Positions 1 through 9,337 of a stretch of 64,000 nt of DNA are shown piece after piece. The notes beneath the pieces are model-generated. The model was not told where the DNA came from, searched no databases, and saw only the letters and a program-made list of their open reading frames with translations. The number at the start of each line of letters is the position of its first letter. Position 1 is the first letter of the stretch. Source of the DNA: Thiobacillus sp. 63-78 (lineage in GTDB: Bacteria; Pseudomonadota; Gammaproteobacteria; Burkholderiales; Thiobacillaceae); assembly GCA_001899765.1 (NCBI GenBank), contig MKWM01000031.1:22396-86395 (forward strand), given 5' to 3'. The translations under genes and the position numbers were made by a program.

Positions 1-1
1 T

Positions 2-112
2 ATCTTCAACGGCATGGTCGGCCTCACCTTTTCATGCGACGGTGCGCACTATCTGCCGTGGGACGAGTTTCTGAGTAAAGGCTACGATTTCTGGGCGGCC
101 AGCACGTCCTGA
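2..112 (+). CDS. C-terminal end of an unidentified protein (partial)
   Basis: An open frame enters from the left edge and ends at TGA 110-112, giving 36 residues that finish with DEFLSKGYDFWAASTS. The start lies outside the window. The composition is protein-like, but I recognise no family, so no function is given. It converges on the minus-strand nsrR gene, whose stop is only about 23 bases away. Confidence 0.5.
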   Translation: MFNGMVGLTFSCDGAHYLPWDEFLSKGYDFWAASTS

Positions 113-134
113 ATCGCCGACCGAGACCTCCGCC

Positions 135-605
135 TCAGGCGACCTTTGGCGCCTTTCCGGCACGGGGATACACCTGTATGGGAGCCCGCGTTGTTTTGGG
201 GGGCCGGCGGCGGGTCAAGGACGCCAGCGTCACCCGGTCCAGTTTGTCCAGATAGGCCGCCGTCGCCGACTGCAAGACGTCCTTGAGCGCGCAGGCGGGC
301 GAATACAGGCATTGATTGCCGGACGGGTCGAAGCACTCGGCCATGTTGAAATCGGTCTCGGTATGGCGCACCACCTCTCCGATATTGATATCGGCCGGCT
401 CGCGGTTCAGCCGCAATCCCCCATTACGGCCACGCACCGTTTCGACCATGCCGGTCAGCCCGAGCTGATACACCACCTTCATCAGATGGTTTTTCGAGAT
501 TCCGTGCACTTCGGCGATCTCGGAAATCGTCACCAGCCTGTCGCGGTGACTGGCAAGATACATCAGCGTGCGCAGTGCGTAATCGGTGTAGGCAGTCAGT
601 CTCAT
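135..605 (-). CDS. nsrR: NsrR-type Rrf2 family NO-sensing repressor
   Basis: Rrf2-family winged-helix regulator of 156 residues. The start was set at the ATG giving MRLTAYTDYALR, the canonical Rrf2/NsrR N-terminus; an upstream ATG at 626 would add seven unlikely residues. The helix-turn-helix covers about residues 26-50 and is followed by the wing motif RGRNGGL. Cys91, Cys99 and Cys105 are the three iron-sulfur ligands of NsrR, and Asp8 is also present, a cluster ligand in the Streptomyces protein. NsrR loses repression when NO attacks its cluster. It is divergent from a quinol NO reductase gene across a 228-base AT-rich gap, which fits direct control of NO detoxification. The C-terminal tail is rich in Arg, Pro and Lys. 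Other Rrf2 members such as IscR differ in Cys spacing. Confidence 0.88.
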   Translation of the reverse strand: MRLTAYTDYALRTLMYLASHRDRLVTISEIAEVHGISKNHLMKVVYQLGLTGMVETVRGRNGGLRLNREPADINIGEVVRHTETDFNMAECFDPSGNQCLYSPACALKDVLQSATAAYLDKLDRVTLASLTRRRPPKTTRAPIQVYPRAGKAPKVA

Positions 606-742
606 GGCAGCAGCATCCTGTAGCAAGCGAACCCGCTATGGCCCGGCTCGGCGGCGATAAATCATGTACATAGTATATAGATTCAAAGCCCGCCTCCTGG
701 TGGCGCCGCTGTTGCGTGCGCGCATCACAACAAAAAGATTTG

Positions 743-763
743 AAGATATTTTTATTTGCATCC
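743..763. promoter_or_regulatory. candidate NsrR operator upstream of the NO reductase gene
   Basis: In the AT-rich nsrR/NO reductase gap, AAGATATTTTT is followed directly by ATTTGCATCC. The two parts resemble the AAGATGYATTT half-sites of the NsrR consensus. The fit is imperfect: the one-base spacer is missing and several positions differ. It lies 71 bases before the NO reductase ATG. Placement and neighbours support it more than the match does. Confidence 0.3.
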
Positions 764-833
764 ATTAATGATGTATGTAATATGCCTCTTTAGAAATTCT
801 TTTTTCAGCCCTTCGTTCGAAAGGAACCTCAAC

Positions 834-3119
834 ATGCATGCCACACGCAAGCTCTGGACCTGGCTGGCCATCATCTGCGTACTGTCCTTTGCCGTGCTCG
901 GCTGGGTCGGCACGGACATCTATCTCAAGGCGCCGCCCATCCCGCAAAAAGTCGTCAGTGCCAGCGGCGACCTGATCTTCACCGCCGACCAGGTTCAGCA
1001 GGGCCAGCAGGCCTGGCTGAGCGCCGGCGGACAGCAATTGGGCACCGTCTGGGGTCACGGCAGCTACCTGGCGCCCGACTGGTCGGCCGACTGGCTGCAT
1101 CGTGAAGCGCTGGCCCTGCGGGAAATCTGGGCGCAGCGGGATTACGGCATGCCTTTCGCGCAATTGAGCGTGGGCCAGCAAGGGCAGTTGAACAGCCTGC
1201 TGAAAGCCGAAATGCGGCACAACGCATACCAGAGCGCCGACGGCACGCTTACCGTGTCCGACGACCGGGCGGCGGCGATACGCGAGGTGGCGTCGCATTA
1301 CAGCGGGCTGTTTGGCGATGAAAAAACGCTGGATGTCCTGCGCAGCCAATACTCCATGGCGACCAATTCGTTGCCCGCCGCGGCGGATCGCCAGGCACTG
1401 ACCGCCTTCTTCTTCTGGTCGTCCTGGGCCGCCACAACCGATCGCCCCGACGAGGCCGACGTCAGCTATACCAGCAACTGGCCGCATGAGCCGCTGGTCG
1501 ACAACACGCCCACCGCGGGCACGGGCATCTGGTCGATTGCCAGCATCATTCTGATGATCGGGGCGATCGCCGGCATGATCTTCTTCCATGGCCGGCACGA
1601 GGAAGCGGGCGACCCGACCCCGCCCAAGGCCGATCCGCTGTTCGAACTGAAGCCTACGCCCTCGATGAAGGCGACCCGGAAATATTTCTACGTGGTGGTC
1701 GGCCTGATCCTGGCCCAGGTGGGGATGGGCATCCTCACGGCGCACTATGCGGTGGAAGGCAACAGCTTCTTCGGCATCCCGCTGGGCGAGATTCTGCCGT
1801 TCACGGTCAGCCGCACCATCCATACCCAGTTTGCCGTCTTGTGGATCGCGACCGCCTGGCTCGCTACCGGCCTGTACATCGCGCCCGCCATCTCCGGACA
1901 TGAGCCGAAGTTCCAGAAACTGGGGGTGAACGTGCTGTTCTATGCCCTCCTCTTCATCGTGGTGGGCTCCACCGTTACGGGCTGGATCGGCTCGGTGGGA
2001 CACCTGGGGAACAGCTTCAGTTTCTGGATCGGTAATCAGGGACTGGAATTCACCAGCATGGGCCGCGTCTGGCAAATCCTGCTGTTCGTCGGCCTGCTGT
2101 TCTGGGCGCTTCTACTTGGCCGCGGTCTCTGGCCGGCGCTGAAGAAGCCGTCGGAAAGCCGGGGGCTGATCGCGATGGTATTCCTGTCTGCGCTGTGTAT
2201 CGGCGGCTTCTATTCCACCTCGCTGACCTGGGGCCAGCATACCCACTACTCGATGATCGAATACTGGCGCTGGTGGCTGGTCCACCTGTGGGTCGAGGGC
2301 TTCTTCGAAGTGTTCGCCACCGCCGTCATCGCCCTGCTGTTCACGCGTCTCGGCCTGATCCGTGCCGCGACCGCCAACAGCGCGATCGTGCTGGAGACCA
2401 TCGTGTTCCTGTTCGGCGGCATTCTGGGCACGCTGCATCACCTGTACTTCACCGGCACGCCGACCCACGTGATCGCCATCGGCGCCATGTTCTCGGCACT
2501 GGAAGTGGTCCCGCTCGCCATGATCGGCGTCGAGGCCTACCGCAACTACAAGCGTTCTCAGGCCGCACCGTGGGTCCAGTCGTACAAGTGGGCGATCCTG
2601 AGCTTCATCGCGGTGGGCTTCTGGAACGTGGTCGGCGCCGGTCTGCTGGGCTTTTCCATCAATACGCCCATCGCGCTGTACTACATGCAGGGGATGAACA
2701 TGACCGCGGCACACGGCCATGCCGCCCTGTTCGGCGTGTACGGCATGCTCGGCATCGGCCTGATGCTGTTCTGCCTGCGCGGCCTGACCGATCGCCATGC
2801 CTGGTCCGACAAGCTCCTGAAGCCCATGTTCTGGTCGCTCAACATCGGCCTCGCCATGATGGTGTTCATGTCGCTGGTACCCGCCGGTCTGTACCAGGCA
2901 TGGGCCAGCGTCAGCCAGGGCGTCTGGTTTGCCCGCTCGCCGGAAGTGGTGCACTCGGCGCTGATGGAAGCCTTCGTCTGGCTGCGCGTGCCGGGCGACG
3001 TCGTGTTCTCGATCGGCGTGCTGTTCCTGGCGCTGTTTGCCTTCAGGCTGATGACTGCCGGGAAACGTGCCCAGCCCGTGCCCGCCATCGCCGCCGCGGC
3101 GCAGCCGGCCAAATCCTGA
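834..3119 (+). CDS. norZ: quinol-dependent nitric oxide reductase (qNOR)
   Basis: Single-subunit membrane NO reductase of 761 residues that reduces 2 NO to N2O with quinol as donor. The start at 834 follows AAAGGAACCTC; the frame stays open upstream to 756, but the added residues are atypical. One N-terminal helix (about 8-28) leads into a cytochrome-c-like periplasmic domain without a CXXCH heme motif, the qNOR signature that separates it from cytochrome-dependent NorCB. A roughly 12-helix heme-copper-oxidase-like core follows. Conserved histidines include His330 (HTQFAVLW) and the His535-His536 pair (LHHLYFTGTP). The C-terminus is short and alanine-rich. It is divergent from nsrR and is probably an NO-detoxification gene under NsrR control. 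No norC, norQ or norD is adjacent, as expected for qNOR. Confidence 0.93.
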   Translation: MHATRKLWTWLAIICVLSFAVLGWVGTDIYLKAPPIPQKVVSASGDLIFTADQVQQGQQAWLSAGGQQLGTVWGHGSYLAPDWSADWLHREALALREIWAQRDYGMPFAQLSVGQQGQLNSLLKAEMRHNAYQSADGTLTVSDDRAAAIREVASHYSGLFGDEKTLDVLRSQYSMATNSLPAAADRQALTAFFFWSSWAATTDRPDEADVSYTSNWPHEPLVDNTPTAGTGIWSIASIILMIGAIAGMIFFHGRHEEAGDPTPPKADPLFELKPTPSMKATRKYFYVVVGLILAQVGMGILTAHYAVEGNSFFGIPLGEILPFTVSRTIHTQFAVLWIATAWLATGLYIAPAISGHEPKFQKLGVNVLFYALLFIVVGSTVTGWIGSVGHLGNSFSFWIGNQGLEFTSMGRVWQILLFVGLLFWALLLGRGLWPALKKPSESRGLIAMVFLSALCIGGFYSTSLTWGQHTHYSMIEYWRWWLVHLWVEGFFEVFATAVIALLFTRLGLIRAATANSAIVLETIVFLFGGILGTLHHLYFTGTPTHVIAIGAMFSALEVVPLAMIGVEAYRNYKRSQAAPWVQSYKWAILSFIAVGFWNVVGAGLLGFSINTPIALYYMQGMNMTAAHGHAALFGVYGMLGIGLMLFCLRGLTDRHAWSDKLLKPMFWSLNIGLAMMVFMSLVPAGLYQAWASVSQGVWFARSPEVVHSALMEAFVWLRVPGDVVFSIGVLFLALFAFRLMTAGKRAQPVPAIAAAAQPAKS

Positions 3120-3151
3120 GCGGCTGATGGCACGCCCTGCTCATGGCAGGT

Positions 3152-3199
3152 GCGGCTCGACCCGTCCGGGGCACGCAGTGTCCGGGCGGGTCGAGCCGC
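3152..3199 (+). terminator. strong 13-bp hairpin after the NO reductase gene
   Basis: GCGGCTCGACCCG (3152-3164) pairs perfectly with CGGGTCGAGCCGC (3187-3199) around a 22-base loop, 33 bases after the NO reductase stop. No T-tract follows, so it may end transcription weakly or protect the 3 prime end. It separates the NO reductase unit from the rnf operon. Confidence 0.5.
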
Positions 3200-3323
3200 G
3201 TCTGGCAGACGTAGCGGGGCCACAGCAGGCAGGTGGCGCCTGCCGGCACGCAATCTGTCATCCCGGGCTTGAATCCCCCGCCTTTCGCGGCGGATAATGC
3301 GACATTGCGTCAGGCTGTCTGCT

Positions 3324-3899
3324 TTGGAAACCTACCTCCTCATCCTCATTTCCACGGTGTTCGTCAACAACATCGTGATGGCCAAGATTCTCGGCCTGTG
3401 CCCCTTCATGGGCGTATCGAAGAAACTGGAAACCGCGATCGGCATGGGCCTGGCGACGACTTTCGTGCTGACCCTGGCTTCGGGCGCCAGCTATCTGGTC
3501 AACGAATACCTGCTCGGCCCCGACCTGTTCTACCTGCGGACCCTGTCGTTCATCGTGGTGATCGCCGGGATCGTGCAATTCACCGAGATGTTCATCCACA
3601 AGGCGAGCCCCATGCTGTACCAGGTTCTGGGGATCTATCTGCCGCTGATCACCACCAACTGCGCGGTACTCGGAATCCCCCTGCTCAACGTGCAGGCGCA
3701 ACACAATTTTGTCGAATCGCTGTTCTTCGGCGCCGGCGGCGCGATCGGTTTCACCCTGGTGCTGATCCTGTTTGCCGGCATCCGCGAACGGCTCGAGACC
3801 TGTGACGTGCCTTCCCCGTTCAAGGGCACCAGCATCGCGATGATCACCGCGGGCTTGATGTCGCTCGCCTTCATGGGATTCGCGGGCCTGGTCAAATAA
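3324..3899 (+). CDS. rnfA: electron transport complex subunit RnfA/RsxA
   Basis: Six-helix integral membrane subunit of the Rnf ion-translocating ferredoxin:NAD+ oxidoreductase. The motif [12 protein letters not shown] and the ITTNCAVLG segment are RnfA hallmarks; paired RnfA/RnfE Cys residues in such segments are reported to bind an intramembrane iron-sulfur cluster. The proposed start is TTG 3324, because LETYLLIL aligns with the family N-terminus and gives 191 residues, close to the usual 193. An ATG at 3297 in the same frame would add MRHCVRLSA. The stop overlaps the rnfB ATG by one base. This is the first gene of rnfABCDGE. Confidence 0.9.
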   Translation: METYLLILISTVFVNNIVMAKILGLCPFMGVSKKLETAIGMGLATTFVLTLASGASYLVNEYLLGPDLFYLRTLSFIVVIAGIVQFTEMFIHKASPMLYQVLGIYLPLITTNCAVLGIPLLNVQAQHNFVESLFFGAGGAIGFTLVLILFAGIRERLETCDVPSPFKGTSIAMITAGLMSLAFMGFAGLVK

Positions 3900-4465
3900 T
3901 GCTGGCGGCAATCGGAGTGATGGCCCTCCTGGCCGTGACGATCGGCCTGGTGCTCGGCTGGTCGGCGGTCCGCTTCAAGGTGGAAGGCAATCCGCTGGCG
4001 GAAAAGATCGACGCCATCCTGCCGCAGACCCAGTGCGGACAATGCGGCTTTGCCGGCTGTCGGCCCTATGCCGAGGCGATCGCCAATGGCGAGGCCGACA
4101 TCAACCAGTGCCCGCCGGGCGGCGAGGAGGGCGTCAAGAAGCTGGCCGAGCTGCTGGGCGTGGAGCCGAAGCCATTGGACGAGGCCCACGGCACGCCCAA
4201 GCCGAAGTCGGTCGCCTTCATCGACGAGCAGGCCTGCATCGGCTGCACCCTGTGCATCCAGGCCTGCCCGGTCGACGCCATCTCCGGCGCGGCCAAGCAG
4301 ATCCACACCGTCATCGCGGCCGAATGCACCGGCTGCGAACTGTGCCTGCCGCCCTGCCCGGTCGACTGCATCTCGATGGTGCCGATCGTGGAAGACCTGC
4401 CGCACTGGAAGTGGAAACATCCGGTGGTGATGATGAAGCGGATTGCCGAAACGGAGGAGGCATGA
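3899..4465 (+). CDS. rnfB: electron transport complex subunit RnfB (Fe-S)
   Basis: 188-residue iron-sulfur subunit thought to receive electrons from ferredoxin. The N-terminal hydrophobic anchor covers about residues 1-22. A four-Cys cluster motif (CGQCGFAGC with a downstream Cys) comes next, then two ferredoxin-type 4Fe-4S motifs, [12 protein letters not shown] and [12 protein letters not shown]. It starts on the last base of the rnfA stop and ends in an ATGA overlap with rnfC, so translation is probably coupled. The length matches the short betaproteobacterial RnfB form. Confidence 0.93.
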   Translation: MLAAIGVMALLAVTIGLVLGWSAVRFKVEGNPLAEKIDAILPQTQCGQCGFAGCRPYAEAIANGEADINQCPPGGEEGVKKLAELLGVEPKPLDEAHGTPKPKSVAFIDEQACIGCTLCIQACPVDAISGAAKQIHTVIAAECTGCELCLPPCPVDCISMVPIVEDLPHWKWKHPVVMMKRIAETEEA

Positions 4466-6165
4466 GCCGCGAACTGCACAGATTCAAGGGCGGCGTGCAC
4501 CCTCCCGAGCATAAGGCGGAGTCCACTTCGCGTCCCATTCATGCCGCCCCGCTGCCGAAAGAACTGGTCATTCCCCTGCGCCAGCATATCGGCAACCCGG
4601 CCAGGCCCGTGGTCGAAATCGGCGCGCGGGTGCTGAAGGGCCAGATGATCGCGGCCGCCGACGGCTATATCTCGGCGGCCGTTCACGCCTCCAGTTCGGG
4701 CACGGTCACGGCCATCGGTCTGCAACCGGTCCCGCATATCTCCGGCCTGCCCGATCTGTGCGTCACGATCGAAACCGACGGTCGTGACGAATGGGTAGTG
4801 CATGCTCCGCTCGACTACCAGGCGATGGAACCCTCCCAGCTACGCATGCAGCTGCGCGATCTGGGACTCGCCGGTCTCGGCGGCGCGGTCTTCCCCAGCG
4901 CGGTCAAGCTCGATCCCGGCGCGTCCCGCGCCTGCCCCACCCTCATCATCAACGGCGGCGAATGCGAGCCGTGGATCACCTGCGACGACCTGCTGATGCG
5001 CACCCATGCCGGCGAAATCCTGCAGGGCGCAGCGATCATGCACCACCTGCTGGGCAGCACCACGGTGCTGGTCGGCATCGAGGACAACAAACCGGAGGCC
5101 GTCGCCGCGATGCAGGCGGCCGCGGCCGGGATGGACTTTGCAGTGGAAATCGTGGTCGTGCCGGCGCGCTACCCCGGCGGCGGCGCCAAGCAGATGATCC
5201 AGGTGCTCACCGGCCAGGAGGTGCCGTCCGGCAAGCTCCCCACCGATATCGGCATCCAGGTGTTCAACGTCGGCACCGCCTACGCGCTGGCGCGTGCGGT
5301 GCGCCACGGCGAACCACTGATCTCGCGTCTGGTCACCGTCACCGGCCACGTATTGCGTCCGCAGAATTTCGAGGTGCTGATCGGCACGCCGATGCATACG
5401 CTGATCACCCTGGCGGGCGAGCGCGACGGCGCCACCGGCGTGTTGATGGGCGGGCCGATGATGGGCGTCCCCGTACCGGATCTGACCGTGCCGGTCGTGA
5501 AAGCCACCAACTGCATTCTGGTGAAGTCGGCCGCACTGTTCCCGCCCTTGCCCAAGGCCTTGCCGTGCATCCGCTGCACCCGCTGCGCCGACGCCTGTCC
5601 GGCCGAACTGCAGCCGCAGGAACTGTTCCGCTTCGCCCGGGCGGGCGACTTCGGACGCGCGCAGGAATACCACCTGTTCGACTGCATCGAGTGCGGCTGC
5701 TGCAGCTATGTCTGCCCCAGCCATATCCCGCTGGTCGATTTCTATCGCTATGCCAAGAGCGAGATCTGGGCGCGGGAGAAGGACAAGCGTGCCGCCGATC
5801 TGGCGCGCGAACGCCACGAGTTCCGCCAGTTCCGGCAGGAACGCGAGAAAAAGGAAAAGGCCGAGAAGCTCGCGGCCAAGGCTCAGGCCGCCCGCACACA
5901 CGCCGCACTGGACCAGGCACAGCGCGCCGAACTCGCGGCCGCCCCGGCGGCAGAAGTCACTGCGGTCAGCGATGCCGACGCCAAGAAAGCCTTGATCGCC
6001 GCCGCGCTGGCGCGCGCGCAGGCGAAAAAACCCGATGCCGCGCCCAGGAACGTCGACCAGTTGACCCCCGAACAGCTGCGCCAGATCGAGGAGATCGAGA
6101 CACGCCGGGCTAAAATCCGCGAGCTGGTACGCAAACCGCTGGAATCCGAACAGAAGAACCCCTGA
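4462..6165 (+). CDS. rnfC: electron transport complex subunit RnfC (NADH/FMN, Fe-S)
   Basis: 567-residue peripheral subunit that reacts with NAD(H). The start at 4462 ([18 protein letters not shown]) overlaps the rnfB stop and follows GGAGGAGGC; the frame remains open upstream but there it is only the shadow of rnfB. A flavin/NADH-binding region resembling complex I subunit NuoF occupies about residues 110-340, and two 4Fe-4S motifs follow, [12 protein letters not shown] and [12 protein letters not shown]. The last 130 or so residues are a charged Ala/Lys/Glu-rich helical tail, a variable extension common in RnfC. It ends one base into rnfD. Confidence 0.93.
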   Translation: MSRELHRFKGGVHPPEHKAESTSRPIHAAPLPKELVIPLRQHIGNPARPVVEIGARVLKGQMIAAADGYISAAVHASSSGTVTAIGLQPVPHISGLPDLCVTIETDGRDEWVVHAPLDYQAMEPSQLRMQLRDLGLAGLGGAVFPSAVKLDPGASRACPTLIINGGECEPWITCDDLLMRTHAGEILQGAAIMHHLLGSTTVLVGIEDNKPEAVAAMQAAAAGMDFAVEIVVVPARYPGGGAKQMIQVLTGQEVPSGKLPTDIGIQVFNVGTAYALARAVRHGEPLISRLVTVTGHVLRPQNFEVLIGTPMHTLITLAGERDGATGVLMGGPMMGVPVPDLTVPVVKATNCILVKSAALFPPLPKALPCIRCTRCADACPAELQPQELFRFARAGDFGRAQEYHLFDCIECGCCSYVCPSHIPLVDFYRYAKSEIWAREKDKRAADLARERHEFRQFRQEREKKEKAEKLAAKAQAARTHAALDQAQRAELAAAPAAEVTAVSDADAKKALIAAALARAQAKKPDAAPRNVDQLTPEQLRQIEEIETRRAKIRELVRKPLESEQKNP

Positions 6166-7193
6166 TGCCCTCTCCCTTTATTCTCGACCGCAGCAGTGTC
6201 ACCCAGGTCATGGCCTGGGTGCTGGCGGCCCTGCTGCCGGGCATCGCCACCTACGTCTGGCTGTTCGGCCCGGGCATCCTGATTACGCTCTCGCTCGCCA
6301 CCGTCACGGCGCTGGCGGCCGAGGCGGCGATGCTGAAAGCGCGCGGCTATCCGGTCAGGCCCTTTCTCACCGACCTCTCCGCCATCGTCACCGCCTGGCT
6401 GCTCGCGCTGTCGCTGCCCTCGCTGGCGCCGTGGTGGCTGATCGTCACCGGCACGCTGTTCGCCATCGTGGTGGCCAAGCACCTGTATGGCGGGCTGGGC
6501 CAGAACATTTTCAACCCGGCCATGGTCGGCTACGCGGTGCTGATCGTGTCGTTCCCGGTACAGATGACGCAGTGGGCGGGGCCGCACGAACTGACTGCGG
6601 CCCCCCTCACCCTGGCGCAAAGCGCGGCGGTCATTTTCGGCGGCGACGTGCCGCGGGCCACGCTCGATGCCGTCACCATGGCCACCCCGCTGGATGCGTT
6701 GCGAACCGGCCTGTTGCAACAACTGACGATCGACGAGGTGATGACGCATCCGATTTTCGGCCATTACGGCGGCGTCGGCTTCGAGTGGCTGGCGGGTGCG
6801 TTCCTGCTGGGCGGCCTGCTGCTGTGGGCCTTGCGCATCATTGGCTGGCAGGTGCCGCTGGCCTTTCTGGCCGGCATCTGGCTCACGGCCGGCTTCCTGA
6901 ACTTCTTCGACGCCGGCCGTTTCGGCCCCCCCTGGTTTCATCTCTTTGCGCCCTCGGTCATGCTGGGCGCCTTCTTCATCGCCACCGATCCGGTGTCGGG
7001 CGCCACCACCCCACGCGGCAAACTGGTCTTCGGCCTGGGGGCCGGATTTCTCACCATGGCCATCCGCACCTGGGGCGGCTTCCCCGACGGCGTGGCCTTC
7101 GCCATCCTGCTGATGAACCTGTGCGTGCCGCTGATCGACCAGTACACGCAGCCGCGCATCTATGGCGGCGCCGGCAAGGAGCCGCGCACGTGA
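6165..7193 (+). CDS. rnfD: electron transport complex subunit RnfD (covalent FMN)
   Basis: Polytopic membrane subunit of 342 residues related to NqrB. The motif SGATTPRGK near residue 280 contains the threonine that carries phosphodiester-linked FMN. About nine hydrophobic segments are visible. The ATG begins on the last base of the rnfC stop. The stop TGA 7191-7193 lies within the GTGA that also offers an rnfG start. Its role is electron transfer coupled to ion movement across the inner membrane. Confidence 0.92.
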   Translation: MPSPFILDRSSVTQVMAWVLAALLPGIATYVWLFGPGILITLSLATVTALAAEAAMLKARGYPVRPFLTDLSAIVTAWLLALSLPSLAPWWLIVTGTLFAIVVAKHLYGGLGQNIFNPAMVGYAVLIVSFPVQMTQWAGPHELTAAPLTLAQSAAVIFGGDVPRATLDAVTMATPLDALRTGLLQQLTIDEVMTHPIFGHYGGVGFEWLAGAFLLGGLLLWALRIIGWQVPLAFLAGIWLTAGFLNFFDAGRFGPPWFHLFAPSVMLGAFFIATDPVSGATTPRGKLVFGLGAGFLTMAIRTWGGFPDGVAFAILLMNLCVPLIDQYTQPRIYGGAGKEPRT

Positions 7194-7195
7194 GC

Positions 7196-7834
7196 ATGCC
7201 GGCCGCTATCCGCAACGCATTGCGCGCCGGAACGGTCCTGTTCCTGTTCGCCCTGATCGGAACGGCTATCCTGGCATTCACCCACGGCCGCACCGAACCC
7301 CTCATCTCCCGCAGCCAGCAGGCCGAGAAACTCGCGCTCATCAATCAGGTGCTGCCCGCTTCGTTCTATGACAACGATCTGCTGGCCAGCCGGCAAGACC
7401 TGCCGCCGGACGATCTCCTGGGCACGCGCAAGCCTTCCGCCCTGTGGATTGCCCGCCGCGGCAGCCAGGTCACCGCCGTGGTACTGGAAGCCATCGCGCC
7501 GGACGGCTATGCTGGCGATATCGCCCTGCTGATCGGCATCGGCATCGATGGCACCGTGACCGGCGTGCGCGTCACCGCCCACCGGGAGACGCCGGGTCTG
7601 GGCGATTACATCGAGCGGACCAAGAGCGCCTGGATCGACCAGTTTACCGGCAAGTCGCTGGCCCACCCGGAGCCCCGTCGCTGGAAAGTCGCCAAGGATG
7701 GCGGTGCGTTCGATGCGCGCGCCGGCGCCACCATCACCCCGCGTGCGGTAGTCAAGGCCGTCCGCAACACGCTTGATTATTTTGCACGGCACCGCGCGGC
7801 ATTTGTCGCGGGCCCCGCTGTCAAGGAGAACTGA
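7196..7834 (+). CDS. rnfG: electron transport complex subunit RnfG (covalent FMN)
   Basis: 212-residue subunit with one N-terminal transmembrane helix (about 12-30) and a periplasmic FMN-binding domain. The motif AGATITPRAVV near the C-terminus holds the threonine that binds FMN covalently. ETPGLGDYIE is the conserved preceding segment. The start is ATG 7196; GTG 7190, overlapping the rnfD stop, would add two residues and is equally possible. Four bases separate its stop from rnfE. Confidence 0.92.
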   Translation: MPAAIRNALRAGTVLFLFALIGTAILAFTHGRTEPLISRSQQAEKLALINQVLPASFYDNDLLASRQDLPPDDLLGTRKPSALWIARRGSQVTAVVLEAIAPDGYAGDIALLIGIGIDGTVTGVRVTAHRETPGLGDYIERTKSAWIDQFTGKSLAHPEPRRWKVAKDGGAFDARAGATITPRAVVKAVRNTLDYFARHRAAFVAGPAVKEN

Positions 7835-7837
7835 ACC

Positions 7838-8515
7838 ATGATGACACTGGACGAATTCCGCAGCCTGTTCCAGAACGGCCTGGTCAAGCAGAACACCGGC
7901 CTGGTACAACTACTCGGCCTGTGCCCGTTGCTGGCGATCAGCAACAACATGATCAACGCGTTGTCGCTGGGACTGGCGACCGTTCTGGTGATGGCCGCCT
8001 CCAGCGGCACGGTATCCGGCATCCGTCACTTCGTGCCGCATGAAATACGCATTCCGGTGTTCGTCCTCATCATCGCCGCGCTGGTCACGGTGATCGACCT
8101 GGCGATGAACGCCTTTGTACACCCGCTCTATCTGGTGCTGGGGATTTTCATTCCACTCATCACCACCAACTGCATCGTGCTGGCGCGCGTCGATGCGTTC
8201 GCCTCCAAAAACCACCCGCTGCACAGCGTGGTCGATGCCGTTGCCATGGGACTGGGGCTGACGATGGTGCTGGTGACGCTGGGCGCGATCCGCGAGCTTG
8301 CCGGCCAGGGCACGCTGTTCTCCGGTATCGATATGGTGTTCGGCGAGGCTGCCAAGGGATGGGTCCTGCATGTGCTGCCCAACTATCAGGGTTTTCTGCT
8401 GGCGATTCTGCCTCCCGGCGCCTTCATCACCCTGGGGCTGCTGATCGCCGCCAACAACTGGAACAAGGCGCGTGTCGTCCGGCGCATCCGCATCGCGGTA
8501 CCGATGACGGCATGA
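7838..8515 (+). CDS. rnfE: electron transport complex subunit RnfE/RsxE
   Basis: 225-residue, six-helix membrane subunit homologous to RnfA. It shares the LLGLCPLLAISNN and PLITTNCIVLARV segments whose Cys residues match those of RnfA. It is the last structural subunit, so the operon order is rnfABCDGE as in gammaproteobacteria, without an rnfH in this stretch. The stop overlaps the next small gene in an ATGA. Confidence 0.93.
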   Translation: MMTLDEFRSLFQNGLVKQNTGLVQLLGLCPLLAISNNMINALSLGLATVLVMAASSGTVSGIRHFVPHEIRIPVFVLIIAALVTVIDLAMNAFVHPLYLVLGIFIPLITTNCIVLARVDAFASKNHPLHSVVDAVAMGLGLTMVLVTLGAIRELAGQGTLFSGIDMVFGEAAKGWVLHVLPNYQGFLLAILPPGAFITLGLLIAANNWNKARVVRRIRIAVPMTA

Positions 8516-8664
8516 AACCGCCACTGAAAAGACGCGTCCCCAAACCGCGCAATCCCTTTGTGGCGCTGGCGCTGGCCCGCAAGGCGGGCCAGCACGAAAA
8601 ATCAGCGCGCGCCCGGCGGCAAGCCGAAAAACAGGCCCTGAAGAAACGCCTGGAAGAACAGTGA
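8512..8664 (+). CDS. small basic hypothetical protein in the rnf operon
   Basis: A 50-residue ORF that starts in an ATGA overlap with rnfE and ends 10 bases before nth. It is very rich in Lys and Arg, with a predicted helical C-terminus (ARRQAEKQALKKRLEEQ) and no membrane segment or Cys. I recognise no family. Tight coupling on both sides makes it likely to be translated. A link to the Rnf complex or to nucleic acid is only inference from position and charge. Confidence 0.6.
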   Translation: MKPPLKRRVPKPRNPFVALALARKAGQHEKSARARRQAEKQALKKRLEEQ

Positions 8665-8674
8665 TCCCGCCACG

Positions 8675-9337
8675 ATGAATCCGGGCAAGCGTCGCGAAAT
8701 ATTCAGCCGGCTGCGTGCCGCCAACCCGCACCCCACGACCGAACTCGAATACACCACGCCGTTCGAACTGCTGGTGGCGGTGGTGCTGTCGGCGCAGGCG
8801 ACCGACAAGGGGGTGAACCTGGCGACGCGCAGGCTGTTTCCGGTGGCCAACACCCCCGCAGCCCTCTACACGCTGGGCGAAGCGGGTTTGACGGATTACA
8901 TCAAGACCATCGGCCTCTACAAGAGCAAGGCGAAGCACCTGATCGCCGCCTGCCGGATGCTGGTCGAGCAGCACGACAGTCAGGTGCCGGCCGAACGCGC
9001 CGCGCTCGAAGCGCTGCCCGGCGTGGGGCGCAAGACGGCGAACGTGATCCTCAACACGGCATTCGGCCAGCCGACCATGGCGGTCGACACCCATATCTTC
9101 CGCGTCGCCAACCGTACCGGACTGGCGCCCGGCAAGACGGTGCTGGAAGTGGAAAAGAAGCTGCTCAGAGTCATTCCCGCGGAATTCCGCCTCGATGCGC
9201 ATCACTGGCTGATCCTGCACGGGCGCTACGTGTGCCAGGCGCGCAAGCCGAAATGCGGCGAATGCCTCATCGCGGATCTGTGCGAATTCAAGGGCAAGTT
9301 GGTGGCGCCAGCTCCGCCCCGGACGCTGCGCGGCTGA
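8675..9337 (+). CDS. nth: endonuclease III (DNA glycosylase/AP lyase)
   Basis: 220-residue base-excision repair enzyme that removes oxidised pyrimidines and cleaves abasic sites. The helix-hairpin-helix contains the catalytic Lys (LPGVGRKTANV), and the catalytic Asp lies in VDTHIFRVANR. The C-terminal 4Fe-4S cluster uses the C-X6-C-X2-C-X5-C pattern (CQARKPKCGECLIADLC). Linkage of nth to the rnf/rsx operon is also seen in E. coli. The stop overlaps the next gene start. Confidence 0.95.
   Translation: MNPGKRREIFSRLRAANPHPTTELEYTTPFELLVAVVLSAQATDKGVNLATRRLFPVANTPAALYTLGEAGLTDYIKTIGLYKSKAKHLIAACRMLVEQHDSQVPAERAALEALPGVGRKTANVILNTAFGQPTMAVDTHIFRVANRTGLAPGKTVLEVEKKLLRVIPAEFRLDAHHWLILHGRYVCQARKPKCGECLIADLCEFKGKLVAPAPPRTLRG

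Noticed and set aside
765..2075. 436-codon minus-strand frame opposite the NO reductase gene
   Set aside because: Antisense shadow without recognisable motifs, in a region with a certain plus-strand gene.
4033..4461. Upstream extension of the rnfC frame
   Set aside because: It overlaps rnfB in another frame, and the rnfC family N-terminus begins at 4462 after a good ribosome site.
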